Positions 43,672 through 52,599 of a DNA stretch of 64,000 nt are shown one piece after another. The DNA is from Halorubrum sp. 48-1-W (GTDB lineage Archaea > Halobacteriota > Halobacteria > Halobacteriales > Haloferacaceae). The stretch is taken from the NCBI RefSeq assembly GCF_003287355.1, contig NZ_QMIM01000010.1, positions 1-64,000 of the forward strand, written 5' to 3'. The first letter of the stretch is position 1, and each line of letters begins with the position of its first letter. A program made the position numbers and the translations under genes. The notes under the pieces were generated by a model. That model was given only the letters and a program-made list of their open reading frames with translations, was not told the origin of the DNA and made no database searches.

Positions 43672-44862
43672 ATGGACCACCCCGCGGAGCGTGCGGATCA
43701 CGACTTCGAGACGGAAGCGATCCACGCGGGCGAGGAACCGGACCTCGGGCCGGGCGGTACCGGCGACCTCGTCTCGCCCGTCCACCTGTCGTCGACGTTC
43801 GCGATGGACGAGGCCGGCGCCCCGAGCCACGGATACAAGTACTCCCGACTTGGGAACCCGACCCGCACAGCCCTCGACCGTCGCGTCGCGACGCTGAGCG
43901 GTGCGGACCACGCGATGACGTTCGCCTCCGGCATGGCCGCCATCGCGACGACGTGTCTGACCGTACTCGAATCGGGCGACCACGTCGTGGCGTTCGACGG
44001 CATCTACGGCGGAACGAAGGTGCTCTTCGACGAGTACCTGGCCGAGCACTTCGACGTGACCGTCGAGTACGTCGACGCGACCGACGCGGACGTCGTCGCC
44101 GACGCGGTCACCGCCGAGACGGCGCTGTGCTGGATGGAGTCGCCGACGAATCCGCTGTTGAAGCTGTGCGACGTCGAGGCCATCGCCGGGATCGCCGACC
44201 GGCACGGCGCCCTGCTGGCCGTGGACAACACCTTCGCGACGCCGTACTTCCAACGGCCGCTCTCTCTGGGCGCCGACGTGTCCGTCTACAGCACGACGAA
44301 GTACCTCAACGGGCACACCGACTCGATAGGCGGCGCGGTCGTGACGGACGACGACGCCCTCGCCGAGCGGATCCGGTTCGTCCAGGAGTACGCCCTCGGC
44401 GCGATGCTGTCCCCCTTCGACTGTTACCTGGTCCTCCGCGGGAGCAAGACCCTCCCGCTCCGGATGCGTCAACACGAGACGAACGCGACGCGCGTCGCCG
44501 AGTTCCTCTCGGACCACCCGGCGGTCACCGCGGTCCACTACCCGGGTCTCGAGAGCCACCCCCAACACGACCTCGCCGTCCGTCAGATGGACGGCTTCGG
44601 CGGCGTCGTCTCCTTCGAGGTCGACGGCGAGGCTGCAGAGGCGCGGGCGTTCGTCGAGTCGCTCGATCTCTTCACCCTAGCCGTCAGCCTGGGGAGCGTC
44701 GAGTCGCTGATCGAACATCCGGCGAGCATGTCGGCCTCGTACGTGCCGGAGGAGGAGCGGCTGGCGTCCGGAATCACGGATTCGCTGATCCGGGCACCGA
44801 TCGGCACGGAGAGCGCGGACGACCTGATCGCCGACCTGGAGCGGGGGTTACAGCACCTTTGA
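43672..44862 (+). CDS. Cys/Met metabolism PLP-dependent enzyme (cystathionine gamma-synthase/lyase type)
   Basis: The 396-residue protein has the family's ETEAIHAGEEPD start, FASGMAAIATTCLTVLESGDH, and the PLP-lysine segment VYSTTKYLNGHTDSIGGAVV, where the Lys in TTK forms the Schiff base. DFFTLAVSLGSVESLIEHPA-like text near residue 340 is the substrate carboxylate-binding loop. It could be cystathionine gamma-synthase, gamma-lyase or a related sulfhydrylase; sequence reading does not separate these. The stop codon lies inside a tandem duplication. Confidence 0.88.
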   Translation: MDHPAERADHDFETEAIHAGEEPDLGPGGTGDLVSPVHLSSTFAMDEAGAPSHGYKYSRLGNPTRTALDRRVATLSGADHAMTFASGMAAIATTCLTVLESGDHVVAFDGIYGGTKVLFDEYLAEHFDVTVEYVDATDADVVADAVTAETALCWMESPTNPLLKLCDVEAIAGIADRHGALLAVDNTFATPYFQRPLSLGADVSVYSTTKYLNGHTDSIGGAVVTDDDALAERIRFVQEYALGAMLSPFDCYLVLRGSKTLPLRMRQHETNATRVAEFLSDHPAVTAVHYPGLESHPQHDLAVRQMDGFGGVVSFEVDGEAAEARAFVESLDLFTLAVSLGSVESLIEHPASMSASYVPEEERLASGITDSLIRAPIGTESADDLIADLERGLQHL

Positions 44863-44902
44863 GGGCCGGGTCCTTTGAGGGCCGGGTCCTTCGAGGCCGG
44901 GG
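44856..44902. repeat. 16-bp tandem repeat across the PLP enzyme stop codon
   Basis: Two identical copies (44856-44871, 44872-44887) of CCTTTGAGGGCCGGGT and a diverged third (44888-44902). The first TGA is the gene's stop. Confidence 0.88.
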
Positions 44903-44918
44903 AACGGCCGGACGACGT

Positions 44919-44980
44919 CGGCCGCGGTCATCCGACGTCGACCGAGGTCACCAGGGTCGGCTGTGGTCACTCGATGTCGG
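44919..44980. repeat. Imperfect 20-bp repeat across the isochorismatase gene end
   Basis: Three diverged units of the form GTCGGCYGYGGTCAYYCGAY follow each other. Each contains TCA, a minus-strand stop. One of these is the actual stop of the gene at 44967. Confidence 0.55.
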
Positions 44981-45545
44981 CGGCGTCGACCACTCGCGCG
45001 AACTCCCCGTTCAGGTGCGCGAGCGCGACCTGGTGGGACGTCTCGGGGTCGATCCGCTCCCCGTCGGGGGCCTCGCGCTCGTGGGTCGCGGTCGCGTCGG
45101 CGACGAGGTACACGTCGTAGCCGCGGTTCTCAGCCATCCGGACGGTGGTCGAGACGCAGTGGTCGGTGGTGAGCCCGCAGACGACGAGCGTGTCGTGGCC
45201 GCGATCGCGTAGCCAGTCGTCGAGGTCGGTCCCGAGGAACGCGCCGTTGACCGACTTCTCGAAGGTCACCTCGCCGTCGGCGGGCGCGGTCTCGGCCTTC
45301 CAGGCGAACCCCGGCGCGTCGCGCCGGAGCGGCGATTCGGGCTCGGTCGAGGCGTGGCGGACGTGCGCTATCGGGCGGTCGGCGGCGCGCCAGCGCGAGA
45401 GCAGGTCGGCTGTGACCGCCTCCGCGTCGGGGTTGTTGCGCTCGCCCCACCCGGGTTCGTCGAAGCCGGTCTGGAAGTCGACGAGGAGCAGGACGGTGTC
45501 GTCGGGGAGCGAGTGCGCCTCCCCGGAGCCGACGCGGTCAGTCAT
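44967..45545 (-). CDS. Isochorismatase-family cysteine hydrolase
   Basis: The 192-residue protein belongs to the cysteine hydrolase family that includes nicotinamidase and isochorismatase. [20 protein letters not shown] holds the catalytic Asp, FEKSVNGAF the Lys, and [20 protein letters not shown] the nucleophilic Cys. The substrate is not clear: it could be nicotinamidase, ureidoacrylate hydrolase-like or another amidase. It overlaps the YqcI/YcgG gene upstream by eight bases, so the two are co-expressed. Confidence 0.9.
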   Translation of the reverse strand: MTDRVGSGEAHSLPDDTVLLLVDFQTGFDEPGWGERNNPDAEAVTADLLSRWRAADRPIAHVRHASTEPESPLRRDAPGFAWKAETAPADGEVTFEKSVNGAFLGTDLDDWLRDRGHDTLVVCGLTTDHCVSTTVRMAENRGYDVYLVADATATHEREAPDGERIDPETSHQVALAHLNGEFARVVDAADIE

Positions 45546-46419
45546 CGCCGACCCCCAGAACGGTCGCCGGCGATCCCTCCGCGCCGTCCGAGTCCGTGTT
45601 CGAGCCGGCGAAGCGCCGCCACGCGCCGCGTTCGAGCAGTTCGGCGGGTGCCTTCGGGTGCTCGCGGGTCGGGTCGAGCGGGCACTCCGCGGGGCTCTCC
45701 GCGTCGTCCTCGCGGAAGAGGTACTGCGTCCACTCGCGGTCGCCCTCGACGCCCCAGTCGCCGAGGTCGGCGTGCGGACAGACCCCGTCGTACGCCTCCA
45801 TCCGTGAACGGATCGCGTCGCGGGCGCGCTCGCCGGCCTCGGTGTCCGCCGTGATCCCCTCGAAGACCGCGCGCGGCTGGAAGGTGACCTCCAGGCCGAC
45901 CGGCGAGTAGCGGCTCATCCGGTCGTCGTAGAAGGGGGCGCGCGAGGTGGGAAACAGCGGCTCACAGCCGAAACAGAACTCCCAGTGGGGGTCGTCGGGG
46001 TCGGTCGGAATCGAATCGGGCCACGGCTCGGGGTCGTGGACGTGGAGGAACTCGAGGACGTGCCAGAGCGCCTCGTGGTAGTCGGCCTCCGTGGCGTCCT
46101 CCCCGAAGGGCGCGAAGAAGACCGCCAGTGGCGCGCGGTCCGCGTGGTCCGCATAGCTCTCGAGGTACTCGAGGAGGACGTCGCGGAACCGGAGGAGTAC
46201 AGCGGGGTCGCTCGTGGACTCGCACGCTGTGTACAACAAGTCGCCCTCGCGTTCGACCTCGATCCCGAAGTAGCAGGGGAACGGCGACCCGTCGCGCTCG
46301 CCGAGCATCGACTCGCGGAACGTGCGGTAGTGCTCCGCGAGCCAGTCGGGGGCGTCCTCGAGCCGATCGTGGAGCGTCTCCTGGTCCAACAGCACGCCCT
46401 CGGTACCGGGCTCGTTCAT
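45538..46419 (-). CDS. YqcI/YcgG family protein
   Basis: The 293-residue protein has the family's early segment [20 protein letters not shown], a conserved Cys in FPC. Later blocks are [18 protein letters not shown] and [17 protein letters not shown], also with conserved cysteines. Function is unknown for the family; some bacterial members lie in biosynthetic clusters. The C-terminus carries [19 protein letters not shown]. It is transcribed with an isochorismatase-family hydrolase. Confidence 0.8.
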   Translation of the reverse strand: MNEPGTEGVLLDQETLHDRLEDAPDWLAEHYRTFRESMLGERDGSPFPCYFGIEVEREGDLLYTACESTSDPAVLLRFRDVLLEYLESYADHADRAPLAVFFAPFGEDATEADYHEALWHVLEFLHVHDPEPWPDSIPTDPDDPHWEFCFGCEPLFPTSRAPFYDDRMSRYSPVGLEVTFQPRAVFEGITADTEAGERARDAIRSRMEAYDGVCPHADLGDWGVEGDREWTQYLFREDDAESPAECPLDPTREHPKAPAELLERGAWRRFAGSNTDSDGAEGSPATVLGVGDD

Positions 46420-46550
46420 GGGCGTACTCGGTCGGCGACCGGCTTTTGGCTTTCGGCGGGACCCACGCCGTGGGAGCGATACGATCCGGTCGCCACACCC
46501 TCGTCCCGTCCCGCCGGGGCGTTTATGAAGTCGCCCACGAGTGACGACGT

Positions 46551-47621
46551 ATGCTCATGACGCCGGGGCCGACCGCGGTCCCAGAACCCGTCCGCGACGC
46601 GATGAGCCGTGAGCTGATCAACCCCGACGTCGACCCCGCCTTTTTGAGGATCTACGACGACCTGGTCGACCGGCTGTCGACGGTGTACGGGGTCGACGGG
46701 GTCGACTCACACGACGTCGTCGTCCCCGGCGGCGAGGGGATCCTGGGCCTGGAGGCCGCAGTCGCCTCCCTCGTCGAGCCCGGAACCGAGGTGGTGTGCC
46801 TGTCGAACGGGCTCTACGGCGACGGCTTCGCCGACTTCGTCGAGTCGTACGGCGGCGAGGCGACCGTGGTCAACGCTCCCTACGACGAGCCGCTCCCGCT
46901 CGAGGACCTCGAGACCGTGCTCGCGGCCGACGACGCAGACTTCGACCTCGCGACGATGGTCCACTGTGAGACGCCCACGGGGACGCTGAACGACATCGAC
47001 GCCGCGCTCGACCGGCTCGAGGCGACCGACCGGGAGGTACTCACGGTCGTCGACGCCGTCTCCTCGCTCGGCGGGACGCCCGTCCCGACGGAGCGGATCG
47101 ACGTCTGTCTGGGGGCCTCCCAGAAGTGTTTCAGCGCGCCGCCGGGGCTCACCACCGCCGCGATCAGCGACCGCGCGTGGACGGCGATGGAGGCGCGCGA
47201 CCCGCACTCGCTGTACACGAACTTCCTCCCGTGGCGCGACACCGACGAGGGGTTTCCGTACACCCACCTCACGACGAACGTCGTCGCCCTGTCGGAGGCG
47301 CTCTCGCTCCTCCTCGACGAGGGGCTCGGCGACGTCTACGCGCGCCACGAGGCGGCCGCAGCGCGCTGTCGCGAGCGCGGCGCGGAGCTCGGGCTGGAGC
47401 CGTTTTCCGACCCCGAGCGCGCGTCGCCCACCGTGACTGCCTTCGACGTTCCCGGGCGGGCCGAGGAACTCCAACACCGACTCCACGAGGAGCACGACGT
47501 GCTCGTCGCGACCGGCCTCGGCGACCTCGCCGACGACGTGTTGCGCGTCGGGCACATGGGCCACGCCGCGCGCGTCGAACGCGTGGACGAGACGATGGAC
47601 GCGCTCGCTGTGGTGCTGTGA
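46551..47621 (+). CDS. Class V aminotransferase (alanine-glyoxylate/serine-pyruvate type)
   Basis: The 356-residue PLP enzyme starts MLMTPGPTAVPEPVRDAMSR, the N-terminal motif of the AGT/SPT branch. VDAVSSLGGTPVPTERIDVC and LGASQKCFSAPPGL contain the PLP Asp and Lys, and MGHAARVERVDETMDAL ends the small domain. It probably interconverts glyoxylate or pyruvate with alanine or serine; the exact donor is undetermined. GTTTATGA near 46521-46528 is a TATA box at leaderless distance. Confidence 0.9.
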   Translation: MLMTPGPTAVPEPVRDAMSRELINPDVDPAFLRIYDDLVDRLSTVYGVDGVDSHDVVVPGGEGILGLEAAVASLVEPGTEVVCLSNGLYGDGFADFVESYGGEATVVNAPYDEPLPLEDLETVLAADDADFDLATMVHCETPTGTLNDIDAALDRLEATDREVLTVVDAVSSLGGTPVPTERIDVCLGASQKCFSAPPGLTTAAISDRAWTAMEARDPHSLYTNFLPWRDTDEGFPYTHLTTNVVALSEALSLLLDEGLGDVYARHEAAAARCRERGAELGLEPFSDPERASPTVTAFDVPGRAEELQHRLHEEHDVLVATGLGDLADDVLRVGHMGHAARVERVDETMDALAVVL

Positions 47622-47652
47622 CGGTCGTGTCTACCGTCCCTCCGGCGGTCGA

Positions 47653-50331
47653 TCACCGACGCGCCCACTCGAGCATCCGCCCGTAGAAGGGGTCCGAGGC
47701 GAGCGCCTCGGCGTCGCCGACCAGCGTTAGCTGTTTCTTCGCGCGGGTGAGCGCGACGTTCACCCGGCGGTGGTCCTCGAAGATCGGCCCGTCGAGGTCG
47801 CCGGTCGCGACGAACGAGACCACGACCACCTCCTTCGAGGAGCCCTGGAACCGGTCGACGGTGTCGACGGTCACGTCCGTTCGGCGACCGATCTCCGCCA
47901 CCTGCGCGCGGAACGGCGCGATCACGCCCACGTCGTCCGGGTCGACGCCGGCAGCGAGGTAGGCGTCGACGATCCCCGCGACGCGCTCCGCCTCCCGGAC
48001 GTTACGGTTGCCGTCGCGCTCGCCTGCCGGGTCGACGAACCCCACCCCGCCGGTCAGTTCGGGCGCGAGCGCGTCGGAGTCGACACCGAGGTCGTCTAGC
48101 CGCTGGCCGGCCACGCCGGGGGTCGCGGGACGTAGCGCCCCGTCGTAGAACTCGGCGGAGGCGAACGCCTGGATCCGCTGGCTCATCCGGTACTGCCGGT
48201 CGAGCATCACGCTCGCGTCGGGATACCGCTCGATGAGCCGCTGGAAGAGCGAGGTCGCCAGGTCGTTTTCCGCTCTCACGACCGGGGGAAGCTGCTCGTG
48301 GTCGCCCACGAGCACGAACCGGTCCGCGAGCGTGATCGCGGCGTGGGTGCTCGGCTCCGTGAGCTGTGAGGCCTCGTCGACGAGCGCCACGTCGAACTCG
48401 CACTCGCGCATGATTCGGGAGCCGCAGGCCGCGGTCGTGGCCGCCACGACGGGCGCGTCACGCAGCTCTACAGCCTTCTCGTTGGGATCGCCGCGCTCGA
48501 TCAGCCGCACGTCCTGCATGTCGGCGCGGACCCCGGTCTCCGACCCCACGCGTAGCACATCGTCGAACCCCTGGTCGCGGAGCGCCTCCAGGGCGTTGTC
48601 GACGGCGCGGTTCGTGAACGCCGAGAGCAACACGCGGTTGCCGTCGGCGACGAGCGCGCGGATCGTCCGCGCGATGGTGTACGTCTTGCCCGTCCCCGGC
48701 GGGCCGTGGATCAGCGCGCAGTCCTCGGCGTCGACCGCGAGCCCGACCGCCTCGTTCTGGGCTGTGTTGTTGTCGATGTAGGTCGGGGGGTCGTCGGCAG
48801 TAACGAACGCCGGTTCGCGTCTGCCGAAGATCACGTCCTTCCGTCGCTCGTCGCCCTTGAGCACCGCGTCGTGGAGGGCGGTGAGCATGCGGTCCACCGA
48901 TATCTCGGAGGGGTAGACGTCGAGCCGTCGGAGGTCGACCGGCTCGTCGGTCTCGACGACGACCTCCTCGCCCAACTCCCGGATCCGTCCGAGCTCGGCG
49001 TGGCCGGTGACGGGGTCGCCGTCGCTCGCGAGCGCCACGTCGCCCTCGCGGAGCTTCGAGACCGCGTCGCCCGGCTTGCGGGCGCGAAGCTCCCAGCGGC
49101 CGTCGTCGATCTCGGTCCGCGAGAGGGGTTCGAGGTCGATCAGCGCCCGGTCGTCGTCGGCGCGCTCCTCGGGGGTCTGATCCCAGAGCTTCCGGTACTC
49201 GGCGTGTGTCTCGCGGCGCTCCTCCTCGATGGCGACGTAGAACCGGTCGAAGTAGTCCCGCTCCTCCTGCGGGACGGGCGACCCGACCTGCCCCGCCTTC
49301 GACTCCTGGTCGAGACGGCCGGAGACGACCATACAGGTGTCCTGCTCGAAACAGTAGGCACAGGTCGCGTCCGCCTCGTAGCCGGTGGGCACCGTCGGGC
49401 GCTCGCCGGGGTCGTTGAGTGCGCGCCACTCCATCGCCGCGAGCGCGTTGCGCTCGCGTACGACGAACTTCAACAGGCCGTCGCCGACGGTGAACTCCTT
49501 GGCCGGCGCGAGGTCGCCCGACGCCTCGTTGCGGTCGAGGGCGGTGTTCTTGGTGTACAACAGGGTCCCGATGTCGGGGTCGACGCCGCGCTCGGCGAGC
49601 ATGAGCGCGTAACAGGCTGCCTGGACCTTGTCCTGGAACCGCGGCTCCCGGTTCGTGTTCTTGCCCGTCTTCAGCTCTACGGGGGTCCCGCGTCGCAGCG
49701 CGTCGGCGCGCCCTTTTAGCCCGAACCGCGGCGAGAGGAGCGTGAACTCCGACCGCCAGGTGTCCTCGTCGGTCAGCGTGCCCTGTGCGAGCCAGCCCTC
49801 GATGGCGGCGGCGTTGCGTCGGACCTCGTCTTCGACCTCCGCGGTCTCGTAGCCGAGCAGGCCGAGTTCGAGCCCCGCTTCCTCGACGCGGTCGGTCACG
49901 GACGCCTCGAGGTCCATCCCGCGGAGCAGGTCGCCGAACACCTCGTGGACGACCGTCCCCTTGACCACGGGGTAGTTGAGTGGGATCCCGGAGAGCTTGT
50001 TGAGGTAGTACATCCGCGGGCACTGGACCCACGACCGGATCCCGGTCACGTCGACGAGGAAGTCCGGCTCGAGGACGACCCACGAGTCGCCGGTCGTCGC
50101 GTATCCCGTCTCCCCGCCGTAGTCGTCCCGCTCGGCGTCGACGACGAGCAGTTCCATGCCGGGTTCGGCGTGCTCGCCGGTCTCGGCCCAGTCGCCCCAC
50201 AGGGTCACGTCGACCGGGTCGCCGGCGCCGCGCTCCGGCCGGACCCGGACCTCGCGGAGTTCGCGCTCGCCGTACGACGTCGACACCGTCCGCGTCTCCC
50301 CGACGGAGACGATCGGTCCCCGAACGTTCAC
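47653..50331 (-). CDS. Dna2-like nuclease-helicase
   Basis: The 892-residue protein has an N-terminal beta-rich (possible OB) segment. A RecB/Cas4-like nuclease follows, with His129, Asp210 and the Glu219-Lys221 pair (PVELKTGK). Four cysteines for an iron-sulfur cluster are split around it (Cys104; Cys324, 327, 333 in CAYCFEQDTC). The C-terminal SF1B helicase has Walker A GPPGTGKT (543-550), VALVDEASQ as Walker B, LDRQYRMS and VDTVDRFQGSSKEVVVVS. This is the domain order of eukaryotic Dna2, which processes flaps and resects DNA ends. All key residues are present, so it should be active. Confidence 0.92.
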   Translation of the reverse strand: MNVRGPIVSVGETRTVSTSYGERELREVRVRPERGAGDPVDVTLWGDWAETGEHAEPGMELLVVDAERDDYGGETGYATTGDSWVVLEPDFLVDVTGIRSWVQCPRMYYLNKLSGIPLNYPVVKGTVVHEVFGDLLRGMDLEASVTDRVEEAGLELGLLGYETAEVEDEVRRNAAAIEGWLAQGTLTDEDTWRSEFTLLSPRFGLKGRADALRRGTPVELKTGKNTNREPRFQDKVQAACYALMLAERGVDPDIGTLLYTKNTALDRNEASGDLAPAKEFTVGDGLLKFVVRERNALAAMEWRALNDPGERPTVPTGYEADATCAYCFEQDTCMVVSGRLDQESKAGQVGSPVPQEERDYFDRFYVAIEEERRETHAEYRKLWDQTPEERADDDRALIDLEPLSRTEIDDGRWELRARKPGDAVSKLREGDVALASDGDPVTGHAELGRIRELGEEVVVETDEPVDLRRLDVYPSEISVDRMLTALHDAVLKGDERRKDVIFGRREPAFVTADDPPTYIDNNTAQNEAVGLAVDAEDCALIHGPPGTGKTYTIARTIRALVADGNRVLLSAFTNRAVDNALEALRDQGFDDVLRVGSETGVRADMQDVRLIERGDPNEKAVELRDAPVVAATTAACGSRIMRECEFDVALVDEASQLTEPSTHAAITLADRFVLVGDHEQLPPVVRAENDLATSLFQRLIERYPDASVMLDRQYRMSQRIQAFASAEFYDGALRPATPGVAGQRLDDLGVDSDALAPELTGGVGFVDPAGERDGNRNVREAERVAGIVDAYLAAGVDPDDVGVIAPFRAQVAEIGRRTDVTVDTVDRFQGSSKEVVVVSFVATGDLDGPIFEDHRRVNVALTRAKKQLTLVGDAEALASDPFYGRMLEWARR

Positions 50332-50379
50332 GGCAACCCTCCTCGGCGACGGCGAAAAACGCTGTCGGTGTGGGGGATC

Positions 50380-50419
50380 GATCGGCGCTGTTCGGGTGGA
50401 CCGATCGGCGCTGTTCGGG
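50380..50419. repeat. 23-bp-period direct repeat in the dna2-like upstream region
   Basis: GATCGGCGCTGTTCGGG occurs at 50380-50396 and again at 50403-50419, between the divergent nuclease-helicase and small membrane protein genes. It could be a paired operator. Confidence 0.7.
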
Positions 50420-50465
50420 GGATCGAACCCGAGGGTTCCTTACTCCTCGCCGCGTGAGGGCGGAC

Positions 50466-50834
50466 ATGAGCGATTCGCTGTCCGACCGATACGGGCGACC
50501 ACTCGTCGTCGGGTTCGTCGTCCTGCTGGCTGTGCTGTCCGTGGTGAGCGCGTACCTCCGGATCGAGACCGCGGGAACGGCGGCCGTCGGCGACGCGCTC
50601 GTCAGCCTCTACATTTCAGCGGTCGTGGTCTGGGGGACGTTCCGGGAAGGATACGACACGGCCCGCTTCCGGATCGCCCTGTACGGCGTCTTCGTGCTCT
50701 GGGGGTCGGTCGACCTGATCGCCGGGGCCGACGCACCGCTCGCGTACCTCTTCCTGATAGGCGGCTCGCTTCTGATCGCGTGGGAGTCGTACTCCTATTC
50801 CCGTGAGCAACGAAAGCCCGTCTACGAGCGCTGA
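50466..50834 (+). CDS. Small membrane protein with four predicted spans
   Basis: The 122-residue protein has hydrophobic stretches at about residues 12-31, 38-55, 66-82 and 90-106, then a basic end (SREQRKPVYER). The ATG at 50466 starts MSDSLSDRYGRPLVVGFVVL. It is divergent from the Dna2-like gene. I do not recognise a family. Confidence 0.7.
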   Translation: MSDSLSDRYGRPLVVGFVVLLAVLSVVSAYLRIETAGTAAVGDALVSLYISAVVVWGTFREGYDTARFRIALYGVFVLWGSVDLIAGADAPLAYLFLIGGSLLIAWESYSYSREQRKPVYER

Positions 50835-50897
50835 GGCGGGCCGGCGGTCGCCGCGACCGACACGCTCATGCGGGCTCCGTCGTAAGGTACCGTCGAC

Positions 50898-51449
50898 ATG
50901 CGCGTACGCGACTGGCAGGACGTTCTCGCGGACGTCGCGAGCGACTCGACCGACCCGGACGGCTGGCGCGCCGTCGCCGGCTCCCGACGCGGGGGGCTCG
51001 GCGAGGACCTCTACTTCGGACACCCGAGCGTCGGCGTCTACCACCTGAAGACGTACGCGAAGAACCCGCGCGACCTCCGGGGGGTGGGCACCCGGGTCGC
51101 CCGGAAGGTCGACGACGAGCTCGACCCGCTGTTACCCGACGAGGGTTCGCCGGGGCGGTTCGCCCTGCGGACGCCGCCGGAGGACGAAGGCGAGGCGACG
51201 GACGTGGCCACCCGGTTGGAGGAGACGCTGAAGGTCCACGCCGAGGCGCCCACGAAACCCGAGCACCTTTTCGAGGACGTGATGGAGGCGATCGACTCGC
51301 CCGCGTTCGGCCCCATGGACTACGCGTTCGACGGACGGCCGGACGAGCTCGACGAGCTCGGCGACACCTTCGAGGAGGCGGAGGAACTGCTCTCGGCGGA
51401 GCTCGAGGACCTGATCGACGAGGACGACGTGGGCCGCGGGTTCCACTAG
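50898..51449 (+). CDS. Hypothetical acidic haloarchaeal protein
   Basis: The 183-residue protein is very acidic and shows no catalytic pattern I know. The first half (MRVRDWQDVLADVAS, LGEDLYFGHPSVGVYHLKTY, GVGTRVARKVDDELDPLLP) looks globular. The second half is helical with many Glu (FEEAEELLSAELEDLIDEDD). Haloarchaeal codon use and composition support a real gene. The function is unknown. Confidence 0.7.
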   Translation: MRVRDWQDVLADVASDSTDPDGWRAVAGSRRGGLGEDLYFGHPSVGVYHLKTYAKNPRDLRGVGTRVARKVDDELDPLLPDEGSPGRFALRTPPEDEGEATDVATRLEETLKVHAEAPTKPEHLFEDVMEAIDSPAFGPMDYAFDGRPDELDELGDTFEEAEELLSAELEDLIDEDDVGRGFH

Positions 51450-51450
51450 G

Positions 51451-51494
51451 CGTCCGACGACCCTCACTCAGACGTCCGACGACCTCCGCTCAGA
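51451..51494. repeat. 22-bp tandem repeat across the menC-like stop codon
   Basis: Copies at 51451-51472 and 51473-51494 both begin CGTCCGACGACC and differ at three bases. The second contains the minus-strand stop (TCA at 51490-51492) and the first has the same TCA. Confidence 0.8.
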
Positions 51495-52599
51495 CCACCC
51501 CGTCGAACGCGTCGCCCGCGATCCCCGGACCGTCGGGCACCTCCATCCGACCGTCGACGACCGGGCACGGATCCGGCGCGAGGTCCTCGTCCAGCAATCC
51601 GCCGGTCGCGAGCCCGCAGGGGAGGACGTCGGGGACCGCGCTCGCGACGTGGACGGCCGCGGTCCGTGCCACCACGGGATCGATCGTCGTCGTGAGAACC
51701 GGCTCGACGTCCGCCTCGCGGGCCCGGACCGCCGCGTCGAGCGCACGGTCGGGGCCGCCGAGTGCCATCGGCTTGATAACGACCACGTCGGTCGCGTCGG
51801 CCGCCAGCACCTCCGCTATCGAGTGTTCTGTGAGCGACTCGTCGACCGCGATCGGCACGTCGCTCTCCGCACGGAGAGCGGTAGCCCCGGCGAGGTCAGT
51901 CGCCGGAAGCGGCTGTTCGACGTACGCTGGGTCGAGCGGTTTCAGGCGCTCGAGCGCCCGACGCGCGCTGGAGCGGTCCCACGCGCCGTTCGCGTCGACG
52001 CGGAGGTCCACCGCCGGGCCGACCGCTCGCCGAACCGCCCGGAGCCGGTCGAGGTCCCGGTCCAGCGGGCGCGCGCCCGCCTTCACCTTCAGACAGCGGT
52101 AGCCGTCCGCGACCGCGCGCTCCGAGGCGGTCGCCGTCGCCTCCGGGGTGCCGTCCCCGATCGTGGCGTTCACCGGCACCGAGTCGGCCGGTGCCGGGAG
52201 CCCGGACCGGTCGGCGAGGCGGGAGGCCAGCGACTCCCCGACCTCACGGGCGGCCGCGTCGTCGAGCGCGAGCGCGAGCCCGTGGCGGGCGGCGGGGGTC
52301 TCCCCGGCGTCGAGACCGGCGAGGGCAGTCCTCGGACCGCCGGGCTCCGCAGCCGCTTCGCGGAGAGCGCGCTCACACGCCGACGGCGACTCGGTCCAGC
52401 CTGGAAGCGGCGTCGCCTCGCCGATCCCGGTCGCGGGCGCCGTCTCGAGCCCGGCGGCGGACGATCCGTCTACACCGGGCGCGGCGTCGTCGCCTCCGTC
52501 ATCCCCGATCCCGACGAGGAAGCCCGCCCGTTCGGTCAGTTCCGCCCGGGCTGTCCGCAGGGGGCTCGCGAGCGCCAGCGAGAACGGACGGAGCCGCAT
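51490..52599 (-). CDS. menC: o-Succinylbenzoate synthase-like enolase-superfamily enzyme
   Basis: The 369-residue protein is a mandelate-racemase/enolase-type barrel. KVKAG supplies the catalytic lysine near residue 171-173. The metal acids are in VDLRVDANGAW (Asp), PAYVEQPLP (Glu) and PIAVDESL (Asp), and VVVIKPMALGG has the second lysine. Its pairing with menA points to MenC, which dehydrates SHCHC to o-succinylbenzoate for menaquinone. Dipeptide epimerase is the usual confounder but is less likely beside menA. The start at 52599 overlaps the menA stop by one base. Confidence 0.85.
   Translation of the reverse strand: MRLRPFSLALASPLRTARAELTERAGFLVGIGDDGGDDAAPGVDGSSAAGLETAPATGIGEATPLPGWTESPSACERALREAAAEPGGPRTALAGLDAGETPAARHGLALALDDAAAREVGESLASRLADRSGLPAPADSVPVNATIGDGTPEATATASERAVADGYRCLKVKAGARPLDRDLDRLRAVRRAVGPAVDLRVDANGAWDRSSARRALERLKPLDPAYVEQPLPATDLAGATALRAESDVPIAVDESLTEHSIAEVLAADATDVVVIKPMALGGPDRALDAAVRAREADVEPVLTTTIDPVVARTAAVHVASAVPDVLPCGLATGGLLDEDLAPDPCPVVDGRMEVPDGPGIAGDAFDGVV

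Noticed and set aside
43672-44862. Assigning the PLP enzyme a specific symbol such as metB
   Set aside because: Synthase, lyase and sulfhydrylase members share the visible motifs, and no neighbouring gene decides between them.
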